A DNA stretch of 64,000 nucleotides from Marinilabilia salmonicolor (GCF_003003035.1 NZ_PVTS01000002.1:248001-312000); one strand, 5' to 3'. Shown: positions 8,299 to 18,180, numbered from the stretch's first letter. The notes: a model not told the origin generated them from the sequence alone. Numbers and translations: made by a program.

Positions 8299-9417
8299 TT
8301 AGGGTTGATGAAATTCCAAAAGTTCAGTGACTCCTTTTCTCACAGAACAGGCTACAAGGCCGGTCCCCGCTGCCTGCCCCATAGCTATCAACATCACCGG
8401 CCTTTCGAACTTCTCCAGCGCCACAATCTTTCGCAGGGCCTTCTCCGGTTTCTTATTGTCAGGCCAATTGATCGGACAGGAAGAAACGCCCATACTTTCC
8501 AATGCCAGCATAAAATTCATAGATGCCAGACTTCCGTCGATGTACATCAAATGGCGGTCGCCCGGAGAGGGAGAGACACTGGTACTTCCCACAACTACGG
8601 CCAGTGAAGGGATACCTTCCGCAAATGAACGGGCACCTCCGGCAAGTTTACTCACAGCCACCACACTCTCTTTATCTTCCAGTACAACAAACCGAAATGG
8701 CTGGCGATTACAAGAACTGGGCGCTGTGGCAGCCATCCGAACGGCTTTTTGAAGCTGATCCCGCGACGGGTTACTTCCAGGAACAAAGCTGCGCACAGAT
8801 TTTCGGATATTCAGAAGTTTTTGGAAATGAATGAAAGCATCCGAATCGGGGGATGACTTCACAAAAGGCAATTTGCTTTGGTCCGGCAGGTTTTTAGTAT
8901 AAATAACTCTTCTGAAATACTGATAAGCATCCTGAACAACAGGAGATTCTCCAACTATCCTAAAGTATTCATTCAGGATATCGAATACCCAGTCGTTCAG
9001 TTCCGATGATCCGGTCTGAGCCACTGACGCCGAAAATTGCGAAACAGTTTGCCCGATAAAATCAAGGCCAAAAACCTGCTTCCGGTCTTCAGCCATCAGT
9101 CCTTTTTCCAGCCGGTGGGTATTACGTCGCAACAGCGATTCATTAAAAACAGGACCACGGCTACGCTTCAGGTAAAAATAACGCCCGTGAATATACTGGC
9201 GCATTTCGGCACTAAAAGTAGAAGAAAAAAGAGCAAAATAAATCCGACGCAACAAGCCGGATCTTTTAAGCATTGGCAAAACAGCCAACAACTCAGCAAC
9301 CTCCTTTAAATCCATCCATTTCAAATAGACCTTTTGGGCAAATTCCAAAAGGCCTGCTTTTTGAAGAATATTCTGAAGCGGTTTTCCCATTTTCTGTTTA
9401 TTCAAAATCTCCCACAA
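8299..9417 (-). CDS. Nitroreductase-family protein with long N-terminal extension
   Basis: 372 residues. The FMN-binding nitroreductase fold occupies about 203-365: R-K-S-V-R-S-F near 205-210 (flavin phosphate), then A-P-S-S-C-N-R-Q-P-F, and G-V-S-S-C-P-I-N-W near the C-terminus. The first 200 residues match no domain I recognise and are rich in basic and aromatic residues; typical nitroreductases are only about 180-220 residues long. It lies 18 bp upstream of the pyruvyl transferase gene in the same operon, and such fusions are known in surface-polysaccharide clusters. Reaction unknown. Confidence 0.75.
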   Translation of the reverse strand: MWEILNKQKMGKPLQNILQKAGLLEFAQKVYLKWMDLKEVAELLAVLPMLKRSGLLRRIYFALFSSTFSAEMRQYIHGRYFYLKRSRGPVFNESLLRRNTHRLEKGLMAEDRKQVFGLDFIGQTVSQFSASVAQTGSSELNDWVFDILNEYFRIVGESPVVQDAYQYFRRVIYTKNLPDQSKLPFVKSSPDSDAFIHFQKLLNIRKSVRSFVPGSNPSRDQLQKAVRMAATAPSSCNRQPFRFVVLEDKESVVAVSKLAGGARSFAEGIPSLAVVVGSTSVSPSPGDRHLMYIDGSLASMNFMLALESMGVSSCPINWPDNKKPEKALRKIVALEKFERPVMLIAMGQAAGTGLVACSVRKGVTELLEFHQP

Positions 9418-9481
9418 AGATAAAAGTATTTAGTGGTTAGCAGGCAATCCGTTGTACATCTCCTAAAATCCGGCTGGTGTA

Positions 9482-10894
9482 TCAAATGCCGGAAAAGTCA
9501 TTTTTGTTCAGTTCCATCTTTTCCTCAATCAGTTTTTTGCCTGTAACAACTTCTGCCCCTTCTTCCACTATCGCTTTAAGTAGATCTTGATAAAAAACTG
9601 TAACACCACCATATTCATACTCGCTCATCCTGCAATTATGCCAAAGCAAAGAAAAAAGTCCGTTAAACTTCCGGGCTTCTCTGATGTAATGAAAAACAGA
9701 TTTTCGAATTTCTTCAAAACCCTCTTTGCGGTATTGCAAAACAGAAACTTCCATCATTACCAGGGGAATTTCCCATATCTTCATCATGCGGTCATTTTCA
9801 AAATCATACGGGTGAAACGGAAAGCAATAACCGTTGCGATAGCCGTCCTGTTCCGCAAAAGCCAGAGAAGTATCGTAAATCAGTCCTGCTTTTTCCTGAA
9901 GCTGAAAAGTTGAAGGATGGAAAAAACGAAGATAATGCTGACGAATACCCGCAGGGGCTTCTCCCAACACTTTGGTGAGCTCATCTCTCTGTTGGAGCAT
10001 ATTATCCCCGTCGGCTGCAGAGCGCATAGTGCCATGAAGTCCTACTTCAAATCCCTCTTCTTTGAGAACTTTAATCAAGTCACTTATCCTTTTAAAATGA
10101 AATTTATACAATGAATTATCAAACCGGTCCTCCTGCTTCAGGAAAAAGAAGGTTGAGCGAATGCCCAGTCTTTTCTCCAGGTTTGTAATCCAGTCAAAGT
10201 TCCACCACGGATCCTGGTTTCTGAAAGGATTCAACTGAAAAGCAATCCCTTTAAGAAACAATTTAAATGTTGTCTTTCGGCTGTTTTGTAATGGTGCAAG
10301 CCCCAACAATTGTTTGATTTTAAACAAAATACGAAACGGATGATGAAAGGATATCCGATCCACATCGTGTGAAAGCAAAAACCCGAAGTTTTGGAACAAC
10401 CGTTTGCGATGAACAGAGCAATTCTGGTGCTTCTCAAACTCCTCCAAACCCCGAATCACCATTTCCATATAATAATTCACCAACGGTAAATGCGCACAAC
10501 CCAGTTTGTTTTGCAAGGAACAGGCATACGGGAAACGGCCATATCGATCCCGCTGTGAGACCTCCAATTCCTGAAGTCCGGAGAGTAAGTAAAAAACAGA
10601 AGACAAAAAATCAAACCCAAAAATCAGATTTCCCCTCTCGTCCATGCGATAAAGATCCAATTGAGATGGGCCAAGCGGAAAAAGAATCGGAATCTCCTCC
10701 CCCATAAATTCGACCGATTGCGGGGCCGGTGTCCCGGCATCTGACAACAGAAAAACAACTTTATTTTGAATTTCAGGACAGATCTCTTCATGTTCATTTA
10801 AAACAACATAACAGGAATCATTCAAAGCATTGGTTGAAATATGCTGCTTTAAATGAAACAACACATACTCTATTTTATTGGTAGAAAGCAACAT
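9482..10894 (-). CDS. Polysaccharide deacetylase-like (NodB) protein
   Basis: 470 residues. The first about 165 residues form a separate N-terminal domain. The NodB-homology part begins with a metal-binding motif S-H-D-V-D at 175-179, then G-L-H-G (EVGLHGTMRSA) and a C-terminal LLWHNC. These correspond to the metal-ligand and catalytic motifs of carbohydrate esterase family 4. No signal peptide, so it is probably cytoplasmic or peripheral. It is the first gene of the five-gene operon, 64 bp upstream of the nitroreductase-like gene. Substrate unknown. Confidence 0.8.
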   Translation of the reverse strand: MLLSTNKIEYVLFHLKQHISTNALNDSCYVVLNEHEEICPEIQNKVVFLLSDAGTPAPQSVEFMGEEIPILFPLGPSQLDLYRMDERGNLIFGFDFLSSVFYLLSGLQELEVSQRDRYGRFPYACSLQNKLGCAHLPLVNYYMEMVIRGLEEFEKHQNCSVHRKRLFQNFGFLLSHDVDRISFHHPFRILFKIKQLLGLAPLQNSRKTTFKLFLKGIAFQLNPFRNQDPWWNFDWITNLEKRLGIRSTFFFLKQEDRFDNSLYKFHFKRISDLIKVLKEEGFEVGLHGTMRSAADGDNMLQQRDELTKVLGEAPAGIRQHYLRFFHPSTFQLQEKAGLIYDTSLAFAEQDGYRNGYCFPFHPYDFENDRMMKIWEIPLVMMEVSVLQYRKEGFEEIRKSVFHYIREARKFNGLFSLLWHNCRMSEYEYGGVTVFYQDLLKAIVEEGAEVVTGKKLIEEKMELNKNDFSGI

Positions 10895-11384
10895 AAAATC
10901 TCTGTTAACCGATCAATAATACCTGCTTTATCCGGAAGAGAGGCAGACTGCAAACAAGCTGAAAGCTTGGGAACGATAGTCATGGGCGCTGCTTAAAGAC
11001 CTTCGGCCTTTTTAAAATCATGTATTCCTTAAAAAGCAAAAAGACTTTTCCTTTGGAATACTAAATTACACACAACCACGCTACAAAACAAAGGTATGAT
11101 TATATCCTGTTTTTATTCATCCGTATAAAATTTATTAATTAAGGTCGGATGGAACTCGCATGCAAGAATTTATACATGTTCTTTTGAGGCAATCGTTGCC
11201 ATGCTCGTTTCACAAATAATTATTGATGTCCGTTTAAAAAATTGAAATTGCTTTACAACGTACCAAATGACAGATTTTTTTGGGGAATAGTCGCCACCAT
11301 CCACCGATTAATAAAAATTAACGTCAGTATATTAAGAGGCCTAAGGAATTAGCGTAACTTTGCACTCAACCAAAACTTAAGCCA
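10895..11384. other. 490-bp divergent intergenic region with a decayed REP-like copy
   Basis: No coding sequence. A degraded REP-like copy lies at 10957-11040 (AAGCTGAAAGCTTGG, then GCTTAAAGACCTTCGGCC and ATGTATTCCTT). The rest is A+T-rich leader for the two divergent genes, with the transporter promoter at its right end. Confidence 0.6.
11355..11362 (+). promoter_or_regulatory. Putative -7 box for the AspT-type transporter
   Basis: TAACTTTG matches the Bacteroidota -7 consensus TAnnTTTG, 22 bp before the start codon. No clear -33 TTTG is seen at the expected distance. Confidence 0.45.
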
Positions 11385-12971
11385 ATGGAAATTTTCACCA
11401 CGCAGTACTTCGGTCTCTTTGTCATCATCTGCCTGGGCTTCATCCTTGGAAGCATCAAATTTAAAGGCATCTCACTGGACATCTCTGCCATCATTTTTGT
11501 GGCATTGATTTTTGGACATTTCGGGATGACCATGCCCCCAATTATTGGAAAACTCGGACTTATCCTATTTATTTATACCATTGGTATGCAGGCCGGTCCC
11601 GGATTTTTCGAATCATTCAAGCAACAGGGACGCAATCTGGCCATCATTGCCACCATCATCGTGGCATCTGCTTCGGCCATCACTTTTGCCGCATTTTGGT
11701 GGACCGGAATCGAGATGCCCGTGGCCATTGGCTTGTTGACAGGGGCTCTTACCAGTACTCCCGGACTTGCAGCGGCCATTGACGCCACCGGATCCCCATT
11801 GGTCTCCATCGGTTACGGTATCGCTTATCCCTTTGGCGTTATCGGAGTCATTCTGTTTGTCAGACTTTATCCCAAATTTGTGAAGGCAGACATCAAAAAA
11901 GCTGAAAAGGAATATGAGAAACTGAGTGAATCAGGCTTTCCGGAAATTAAAAGCAAGACATTCAAAGTGGAGAATGAAAATGTCGAGGGAAAATCCATTT
12001 CGGAACTTCGAATCCGCTCCATGACCCAAGCTGTAATCTCCAGGATCATGCACAACGGGGAAGCAGTGGTGCCGTCTCCAGATACCATCCTGCACAAGGG
12101 AGATCTTGTAAAAGCAGTAGGCACCGAAGATTCATTAAACAAAATCAACCTGCTGATTGGTAACGAAACGGAAGAGCAAATCCCCCTGCATAAATCCTAT
12201 GAGGTTCAATCCATCCTGGTTACCAATAAGGAAGCCGTCAATCAGATGCTGGGAACTTTCAATCTCTGGAGCAACTATCAGGCAACCGTCACCCGCCTGC
12301 GACGTAGTGGAATCGACATCACCCCATCACCCACCATGCGGCTGCACATGGGCGATAAGCTAACGGTTGCCAGCAGCCGGGAAAACATGAAACAGGTAGT
12401 TCGGATTTTCGGAAACAACGACAAAAAACTTTCCGACACCGATTTCTTCCCTATTGCAGCAGGAATTGTACTGGGTATTATCTTGGGCGGTCTCTCCCTC
12501 TCATTTGGAGAAAACATCTCCTTCAACCTGGGATTAACCGGCGGAATACTCGCAGTTGCGATGATATTGAGCCGCATCGGACGTACCGGCCCCATCATCT
12601 GGAGTATGTCGGGGGCTGCCACACAGCTGTTGCGGCAGATTGGGCTGATGTTCTTCCTCGTGGAGGTGGGAACAAAAGCCGGATCCCAACTGGTGGAAAC
12701 TTACAATCAATATGGCTCACAGCTTTTTGTCATAGGAGGAGTCATCACTTTACTCCCTATGTTGCTTGCTGTTATATCTGCTCATTTCATGAAAAAGATG
12801 AATATACTGACCATGCTGGGTGCCATTACCGGTTCCATGACCAGTACTCCTGGACTTGCAGCCGTTGACCCCATGACTGACACCAACGCTCCCGCCATTG
12901 CCTATGCCACAGTTTACCCGGTAGCCATGGTATTGCTGATTATCTTTACACAACTACTGGCAATTTTTTAA
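11385..12971 (+). CDS. AspT/YidE-type transporter with two RCK_C domains
   Basis: 528-residue inner-membrane protein of the aspartate:alanine-exchanger family. About five membrane segments on each side (residues 1-165 and 355-528) flank two cytoplasmic TrkA-C-like domains (about 190-270 and 275-350). Each membrane half ends in the same re-entrant motif, GALTSTPGLAAA near residue 125 and GSMTSTPGLAAV near 485, showing the family's internal inverted duplication. The substrate is probably a small carboxylate or amino acid; RCK_C domains suggest ligand-gated control. Single gene with its own promoter. Confidence 0.88.
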   Translation: MEIFTTQYFGLFVIICLGFILGSIKFKGISLDISAIIFVALIFGHFGMTMPPIIGKLGLILFIYTIGMQAGPGFFESFKQQGRNLAIIATIIVASASAITFAAFWWTGIEMPVAIGLLTGALTSTPGLAAAIDATGSPLVSIGYGIAYPFGVIGVILFVRLYPKFVKADIKKAEKEYEKLSESGFPEIKSKTFKVENENVEGKSISELRIRSMTQAVISRIMHNGEAVVPSPDTILHKGDLVKAVGTEDSLNKINLLIGNETEEQIPLHKSYEVQSILVTNKEAVNQMLGTFNLWSNYQATVTRLRRSGIDITPSPTMRLHMGDKLTVASSRENMKQVVRIFGNNDKKLSDTDFFPIAAGIVLGIILGGLSLSFGENISFNLGLTGGILAVAMILSRIGRTGPIIWSMSGAATQLLRQIGLMFFLVEVGTKAGSQLVETYNQYGSQLFVIGGVITLLPMLLAVISAHFMKKMNILTMLGAITGSMTSTPGLAAVDPMTDTNAPAIAYATVYPVAMVLLIIFTQLLAIF

Positions 12972-13008
12972 AGGATTGTTTTGCCGATAACAGTTCGTTA
13001 AAGAAAAC

Positions 13009-13085
13009 TTAAACGCAAAGGCGCAATGAGGCAAAGGTTTTACAATGGGATAGGAGTAGTTCAAGAATCTTATATCTCAGCGAAG
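13009..13085. repeat. Dispersed CGCAAAG-type repeat
   Basis: The stretch AACGCAAAGGCGCAATGAGG followed by CAAAGGTTTTAC, then text ending ATCTCAGCGAAGTC, resembles a short intergenic repeat (direct CGCAAAG units) that I recall from many environmental genomes. It sits directly upstream of pbpC. Confidence 0.4.
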
Positions 13086-13102
13086 TCTTGACAAAGAAAA
13101 CC

Positions 13103-15454
13103 ATGAAAAAACCAGTGAAAAGAATCATTACCGGAAACCTCTTCCGTCTGTTGATGGGGATTTTGGTAGTTTTTTTACTTTTCCTGTGCATTCCGCCTCC
13201 CCAATTTAACAAACCTCTTTCGACGGTCGTTTTTGCCGGTGACGGCTCACTACTGGGTGCCCACATAGCAAAGGATGGCCAATGGAGATTCCCGGCGCCC
13301 TCTGACCTGCCAAAAAAATACAAAAGCGCTCTGCTTACTTTTGAGGATGAATACTTCTATTACCATCCGGGCATCAACCCATGGTCGCTTATCCGGGCCA
13401 CCTTCCAGAACATAAAACAAGACAGAATAGTAAGTGGTGGCAGTACCATCACCATGCAAGTGGCCAGGATGTCGGCCGATGCTCCCAGAACCATCGGCAA
13501 CAAAATACTGGAAATGGTCAAGGCTTTGCGACTGGAGTTGACGCACAGCAAAGAGGAGATTCTGCTCATCTATGCCGGCAATGCTCCTTTCGGAGGGAAT
13601 GTTGTCGGTTTTGAAACAGCCTCCTGGCACTATTTCGAACGACCGCCAAAACATCTCACCTGGGCTGAAGCAGCTCTTCTGGCTGTTTTGCCCAATGCTC
13701 CCGGATTGCTTCGCCCGGGACACAACAGCATCATACTCAAAGAAAAAAGAGACCGTCTGTTACAAAAGCTTTCCGAAAACGGCCACATCTCTCCCATTGA
13801 GCTGAAGCTTTCGATCGAGGAACCACTCCCTGAAGGCACCCGGCCACTTCCCTCATCTGCTCCACACCTGATTGATTATTACCTGAAGACCCGTCCGGGA
13901 GAGATGATACACACCACTCTGAATGCAAATCTGCAAAAACAAGCAAAGGATGCCCTGCAACGGCACTCCAACCGTATGGCTTCCAACCTCATCCGTCATG
14001 CCGGAGCCATCATCGCAGATGTGGAAACCGGACATGTGCTGGCCTACATCGGCAACAGTGCATCTCGTAAAGAGAGAACAGGCCATGCGGTTGACATGAT
14101 TCGGGCCCAAAGAAGTTCCGGAAGCATACTTAAACCAATACTTTATGCGGATGCCCTTCAGGAAGGGACCATCCTGCCTCAGAGCCTTCTGGCAGATGTC
14201 CCCACCCAGTACCAAAGTTACACACCCTCAAACTTCCACCGCAAATACGATGGTGCTGTTGCAGCAGATGAAGCACTTTCCCGATCACTCAACATACCCT
14301 TTGTGCGACTCCTGCACCAACACGGGGCAGAAAAATTTCTCAACAAACTAAACATGGCCGGTATCACTACAATGAATAAAGGCTATGAACATTACGGACT
14401 TAGTCTGATTCTCGGTGGCGGGGAAGTAACTCTTTGGGAGTTGGCAGGAACTTACGCCTCCATGGGACGGACTTTAAAGCACTACGTTGAAAACAACAGC
14501 CGTTACAGCAGCAATGACTTCCACCCGCTGCAGTTGGAACAATCTGTTACAGCTCCAACACAACCCACCGACCACCCTTCTGTTTTTTCGGCAGGTGCCA
14601 TCTGGTGGACCCTCGAAGCCATGAAGAGCCTAGTACGTCCTCCTGAAGAGAGCGGATGGGAACATTTTACTTCCGGACAAAATATTGCATGGAAAACCGG
14701 TACGAGCTATGGCTTCCGGGATGCCTGGAGCATTGGTGTCAACGCGCGATACGTGGTTGGGGTTTGGGTAGGCAATGCATCCGGCGAAGGACGGGCCGGT
14801 CTGCTGGGGGGACTCACCGCCGGCCCTTTGATGTTCAGGCTTTTTGATCTCCTTCCCACATCCCCCTGGTATAAAGTGCCGCATGACGACTTAAAAGAGA
14901 CGCAGATCTGCCAAAAATCGGGGTTCAGAGCATCACCGATATGCCCGGAAACAGAAACAATGCTGATTCCGCATACCATAAAATCCAATCCTGTCTGTCC
15001 CTACCATCAGCTGATCCATCTCACCCCTGACAGACAATTCCAAACCCGAAAATCATGCGAACCGGAAGGTGAAATCATCTCCGAGCCGTGGTTTGTCCTG
15101 CCGCCATTAATGGCCTGGTATTACAGTCGCCAAAAGCCGGACTATCGGTATCTACCACCCGAAAAACCGGGATGCTTTCAATCCTCCAAATCTCCAATTG
15201 GTTTTATCTATCCCCCGCCGGGGGCAACCATCATGCGTCCTGTGGACTTTGATGGAGAACAGGAAAAAATTGTTTTCAAAGTGGTTCATTCCAATCCGGA
15301 GGCTGAAATCTTCTGGCACCTTAACCAGGACTATCTGGGCAAAACCAAAGAAAACCATGAAATGGAACTTGAACCGAAAAAAGGAGAACATCGGCTTACT
15401 CTTGTGGATGACCAGGGAAACAAAATCATCCGAAAATTCACCATTAAAGAATAA
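13103..15454 (+). CDS. pbpC: Penicillin-binding protein 1C
   Basis: Bifunctional peptidoglycan synthase, 783 residues from the ATG at 13103; an in-frame TTG five codons earlier is less likely. One N-terminal membrane anchor (about residues 14-33). The GT51 transglycosylase domain carries EDEYFYYHPG and GGSTITMQVAR. The transpeptidase domain has the SxxK nucleophile in GSILKP (Ser341), SLN and WKTGTSYG. The last about 90 residues match the PBP1C-specific C-terminal domain, preceded by a Cys-rich segment typical of PbpC. In E. coli this gene neighbours an alpha-2-macroglobulin gene; here that partner is 25 kb away (40034-45559). Confidence 0.92.
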   Translation: MKKPVKRIITGNLFRLLMGILVVFLLFLCIPPPQFNKPLSTVVFAGDGSLLGAHIAKDGQWRFPAPSDLPKKYKSALLTFEDEYFYYHPGINPWSLIRATFQNIKQDRIVSGGSTITMQVARMSADAPRTIGNKILEMVKALRLELTHSKEEILLIYAGNAPFGGNVVGFETASWHYFERPPKHLTWAEAALLAVLPNAPGLLRPGHNSIILKEKRDRLLQKLSENGHISPIELKLSIEEPLPEGTRPLPSSAPHLIDYYLKTRPGEMIHTTLNANLQKQAKDALQRHSNRMASNLIRHAGAIIADVETGHVLAYIGNSASRKERTGHAVDMIRAQRSSGSILKPILYADALQEGTILPQSLLADVPTQYQSYTPSNFHRKYDGAVAADEALSRSLNIPFVRLLHQHGAEKFLNKLNMAGITTMNKGYEHYGLSLILGGGEVTLWELAGTYASMGRTLKHYVENNSRYSSNDFHPLQLEQSVTAPTQPTDHPSVFSAGAIWWTLEAMKSLVRPPEESGWEHFTSGQNIAWKTGTSYGFRDAWSIGVNARYVVGVWVGNASGEGRAGLLGGLTAGPLMFRLFDLLPTSPWYKVPHDDLKETQICQKSGFRASPICPETETMLIPHTIKSNPVCPYHQLIHLTPDRQFQTRKSCEPEGEIISEPWFVLPPLMAWYYSRQKPDYRYLPPEKPGCFQSSKSPIGFIYPPPGATIMRPVDFDGEQEKIVFKVVHSNPEAEIFWHLNQDYLGKTKENHEMELEPKKGEHRLTLVDDQGNKIIRKFTIKE

Positions 15455-15501
15455 AATCTCTATTCTCGTCAAACAAATTATTCCTTTTTCATCCCCTTTA
15501 C

Positions 15502-15509
15502 TAAGTTTG
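15502..15509 (+). promoter_or_regulatory. Putative -7 box for the small Cys-rich gene
   Basis: TAAGTTTG matches TAnnTTTG, about 66 bp before the start codon at 15575. No clear -33 element. Confidence 0.35.
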
Positions 15510-15574
15510 TGAACATTAGCTCGCTTGGCGTACTAATATCTACATTCATTAACCATTAATAAAGACCCGTAAAC

Positions 15575-15808
15575 ATGAATTTAGTTTGTACTAACTCACC
15601 CAAATGCCCTATTTTCAATGGCATTCTGGCAGGAAAAGAATACACCGCATCTGTGTATCGAAAAAAGTATTGTGAAGGTGGCGAAGCGGCCTTTAAAACA
15701 TGCAAACGCTACATGGCAAATGAGAAGTTTGGGAGTTGTCCCCCCAACTTGTTGCCTAATTCCAGCCTCAGTCTGGGAGAAATAGGGGTAAGATATAATC
15801 TTCTCTGA
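15575..15808 (+). CDS. Small Cys-rich conserved protein
   Basis: 77 residues with five cysteines (about positions 5, 11, 33, 43, 55), opening M-N-L-V-C-T-N-S-P-K-C-P-I-F-N-G and ending CPPNLLPNSSLSLGE. I recognise this as a recurrent small Bacteroidota protein; the cysteine spacing suggests metal or Fe-S binding, with no known role. Support for it being real: a candidate promoter upstream, a terminator hairpin just downstream, and a sequence that is not the shadow of another gene. It stands between pbpC and the convergent NYN gene. Confidence 0.7.
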   Translation: MNLVCTNSPKCPIFNGILAGKEYTASVYRKKYCEGGEAAFKTCKRYMANEKFGSCPPNLLPNSSLSLGEIGVRYNLL

Positions 15809-15830
15809 CATGCTACTCATCAACAAAAAT

Positions 15831-15866
15831 AACTGTGGCTCACCGAATACACGACGAGCCACAGTT
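15831..15866. terminator. Bidirectional terminator
   Basis: Perfect 11-bp stem AACTGTGGCTC / GAGCCACAGTT with a 14-nt loop, A-rich before and T-rich after. It serves the small Cys-rich gene (plus) and the NYN gene (minus). Confidence 0.8.
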
Positions 15867-15900
15867 TATTTTGTTCACACAGAATTACCATGCAACCTTT

Positions 15901-16659
15901 CTATTTCTTAGACCTTCTTTGAGGTTTCTCCTTTTTCCTCACATAAATCAGCTTCAGCTGTCCTTTGGAGTTTTCCCGTTTTTCAATCTCAAAATTACTG
16001 ATGGACTTAATCAGCGGTGTCAGCTTTTGAAAACCATAGTTACGGGAGTCGAAATTGGGCTGTTTCTTCTGAATCAGATTTCCAACATCTCCCAGGAAGG
16101 CCCATCCGTCATCATCAGCAATATCATCAATGGAGCTTGCAATCAATCGAATGACCTTCGGAGTGATCTTATCCACCGAGGCTTTAGGAGGCTTCTTATC
16201 TTCTTCTGCCTCATCATCTTCATCTGCAATATTCTTCAATATCTCGATGTAAATAAACTTATCACAGGCGACTATAAAAGGATCTGGTGTTTTCTTTTCT
16301 CCAATACCGATGACCTGCATTCCGGCTTCACGCAAACGGGTGGCCAACCGCGTAAAATCACTGTCGCTGGAAACCAGACAGAACCCGTTGACCCGCTCGG
16401 AATACAAAATATCCATAGCATCAATAATCATGGCCGAATCGGTGGCATTCTTTCCGGTGGTGTAACCATATTGCTGAATAGGTGTAATGGCATTTTCCAA
16501 AAGAATATTTTTCCACCGCGACAAATTGGGTTTGGTCCAGTCGCCATAAATTCGCTTGATGGTAGGATTGCCGTACTTGGCAATTTCTTCCATCATCTCT
16601 TTTACATATCCCGAAGGAATGTTGTCTCCGTCGATGAGTACTGCAAGTTTTAAATCCAT
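15901..16659 (-). CDS. NYN-domain protein with C-terminal OST-HTH/LOTUS domain
   Basis: 252 residues. The N-terminal NYN (PIN-like) domain keeps the acidic set expected of a metal-dependent RNase: LIDGDN (Asp10, Asp12), Asp74 (NATDSAMIID) and SSDSDF (Asp99, Asp101). An acidic linker (about 150-170) leads to a C-terminal region (about 178-245) with the F-L-x-D-V-G and Y-G-F-x-K-L-x-x-L pattern of OST-HTH/LOTUS RNA-binding domains. Likely an RNA-processing nuclease. It is adjacent to two RNA helicase genes, a setting that fits RNA metabolism but does not prove a link. Confidence 0.85.
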   Translation of the reverse strand: MDLKLAVLIDGDNIPSGYVKEMMEEIAKYGNPTIKRIYGDWTKPNLSRWKNILLENAITPIQQYGYTTGKNATDSAMIIDAMDILYSERVNGFCLVSSDSDFTRLATRLREAGMQVIGIGEKKTPDPFIVACDKFIYIEILKNIADEDDEAEEDKKPPKASVDKITPKVIRLIASSIDDIADDDGWAFLGDVGNLIQKKQPNFDSRNYGFQKLTPLIKSISNFEIEKRENSKGQLKLIYVRKKEKPQRRSKK

Positions 16660-16740
16660 AATTGCAAATTACGAATAATATTTGAAGTTTTAACTACCCT
16701 ATAATATTATGCAAGCCCCCCGGGGAGCAGAAGTCCCATT

Positions 16741-18054
16741 TTAGTTTGAGATTTCTATTTTGACTCTTTTCTTCTTGATTCTTTCTTCCTTTATCAGTTT
16801 AAGCGTATTATTGATCTTATCGCGCTTTACAGCCACATAAGCCGAATGATCCAGCACTTCAATTCTACCCAATTCTTCTTTTTGAAGCTGACCATTGCGC
16901 AGCATCATCCCTACGATGTCCATCTTGTTGATCTTGTCCTTTTTCCCGGCTCCGATGTACAAGGTTTTCCATTCGCCGGGTTTTGGAAGAGTCAGTTTTT
17001 CAGGTAACTTTTCATCATCAGGCACAGTACTTATAAAATCGGGTAAAAAATCATCCGAATCCAACAAAAAATAGGCCGTACCACCCGCATGCATCCTGGC
17101 TGTTCTTCCGTTGCGATGAATCATAACGTCTTTGGTTGCCGGCAGTTGATAATGAACAACAGCTTCAATTCCGGGAATATCCAACCCGCGTGAAGCCAGC
17201 TCGGTGGTGATTAATATTTTAATACTCCCGTTCCGGAATTTCATGAGTGTTTTCTCTCTGTCGATTTGCTCCAGACCTCCATGATAAAAACCATGTTCAA
17301 AACCATTTAACTTCAGTTGCTGCGAAATCCGGGTTACCGCATCGCGGTGATTACAAAACACGAGGGTAGATTGTGCATCAATGTGCCCCAGCAATAGCAT
17401 GAGGGCATGTAATTTGTCACCGCCCGTCACATTCACCGACTTCATCACCAACTCCGAATTTGATGTCAATTGTCGTGTGGAAAAATTTAACTCAATGGGG
17501 TTATTGATACCAACAAATGCCGGAATCTCTTTAATCGGGGTTGCCGAGGTGAGAATTCGTTTTTTCACCCCTTTGCATTGTTTCAGGACGTACTCTATCT
17601 CACTGGTAAAGCCAAGCTCTAAGGATTTATCAAATTCATCTAAAATGACTGTGGAAACATCCTCAAGAACCAGGTTTTTCCGACGCAGATGATGAGCCAC
17701 TCTTCCGGGAGTGCCCACTAAAACAGCGGGCAACTGTTGAAAATTGTTTTGTTCTATGCGAACCGAATGTCCTCCATAACAGGAATTAACCTTATGGGGA
17801 GTTCCCATTTGTTTAAATACCTGCTCCAATTGTATGGCCAGTTCCCTCGATGGAACCAGAATTAAAACCTGAACGCCCGATTTATCGGGGGATAACAGTT
17901 GCAATACAGGCAAAAGAAATCCGATGGTTTTCCCCGAACCGGTGGGTGAAATTAATACCACATCGTTTGGCTTTTGGACGGCAGCAAGCATTTCATGCTG
18001 CATCTCGTTCAGAGCATCAATATTGAAGCGGGAAAGTATTGTAGAATGAGACAT
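16741..18054 (-). CDS. DEAD-box RNA helicase, DbpA-like
   Basis: 437 residues from the ATG at 18054 (MSHSTILSRF); an upstream in-frame ATG would add 38 residues without family similarity. Helicase core motifs: SPTGSGKT (Walker A), PSRELA, TPGR, DEFD in place of DEAD, SAT, and HRNGRTAR. The C-terminal about 75 residues (KTLYIGAGKKDKINKMDIVG and following) match the DbpA/CsdA RNA-binding fold, which in DbpA recognises 23S rRNA. Probable ribosome-assembly helicase. Confidence 0.85.
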   Translation of the reverse strand: MSHSTILSRFNIDALNEMQHEMLAAVQKPNDVVLISPTGSGKTIGFLLPVLQLLSPDKSGVQVLILVPSRELAIQLEQVFKQMGTPHKVNSCYGGHSVRIEQNNFQQLPAVLVGTPGRVAHHLRRKNLVLEDVSTVILDEFDKSLELGFTSEIEYVLKQCKGVKKRILTSATPIKEIPAFVGINNPIELNFSTRQLTSNSELVMKSVNVTGGDKLHALMLLLGHIDAQSTLVFCNHRDAVTRISQQLKLNGFEHGFYHGGLEQIDREKTLMKFRNGSIKILITTELASRGLDIPGIEAVVHYQLPATKDVMIHRNGRTARMHAGGTAYFLLDSDDFLPDFISTVPDDEKLPEKLTLPKPGEWKTLYIGAGKKDKINKMDIVGMMLRNGQLQKEELGRIEVLDHSAYVAVKRDKINNTLKLIKEERIKKKRVKIEISN

Positions 18055-18180
18055 TTTATTAAAATTGATTGTGTTAGTATTTTGGATTCTATTTTTGCAA
18101 CAACTAATAAATCCACCCTCAGTTTGCTTCGTTTCACTACCAATGACAGTTTTTTTTGTAACAAACAAAAATCAGCAAAT

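Noticed and set aside
15835-16653. 272-codon plus-strand ORF opposite the NYN gene
   Set aside because: It begins in the terminator and mirrors the NYN gene; that gene has clear catalytic motifs.
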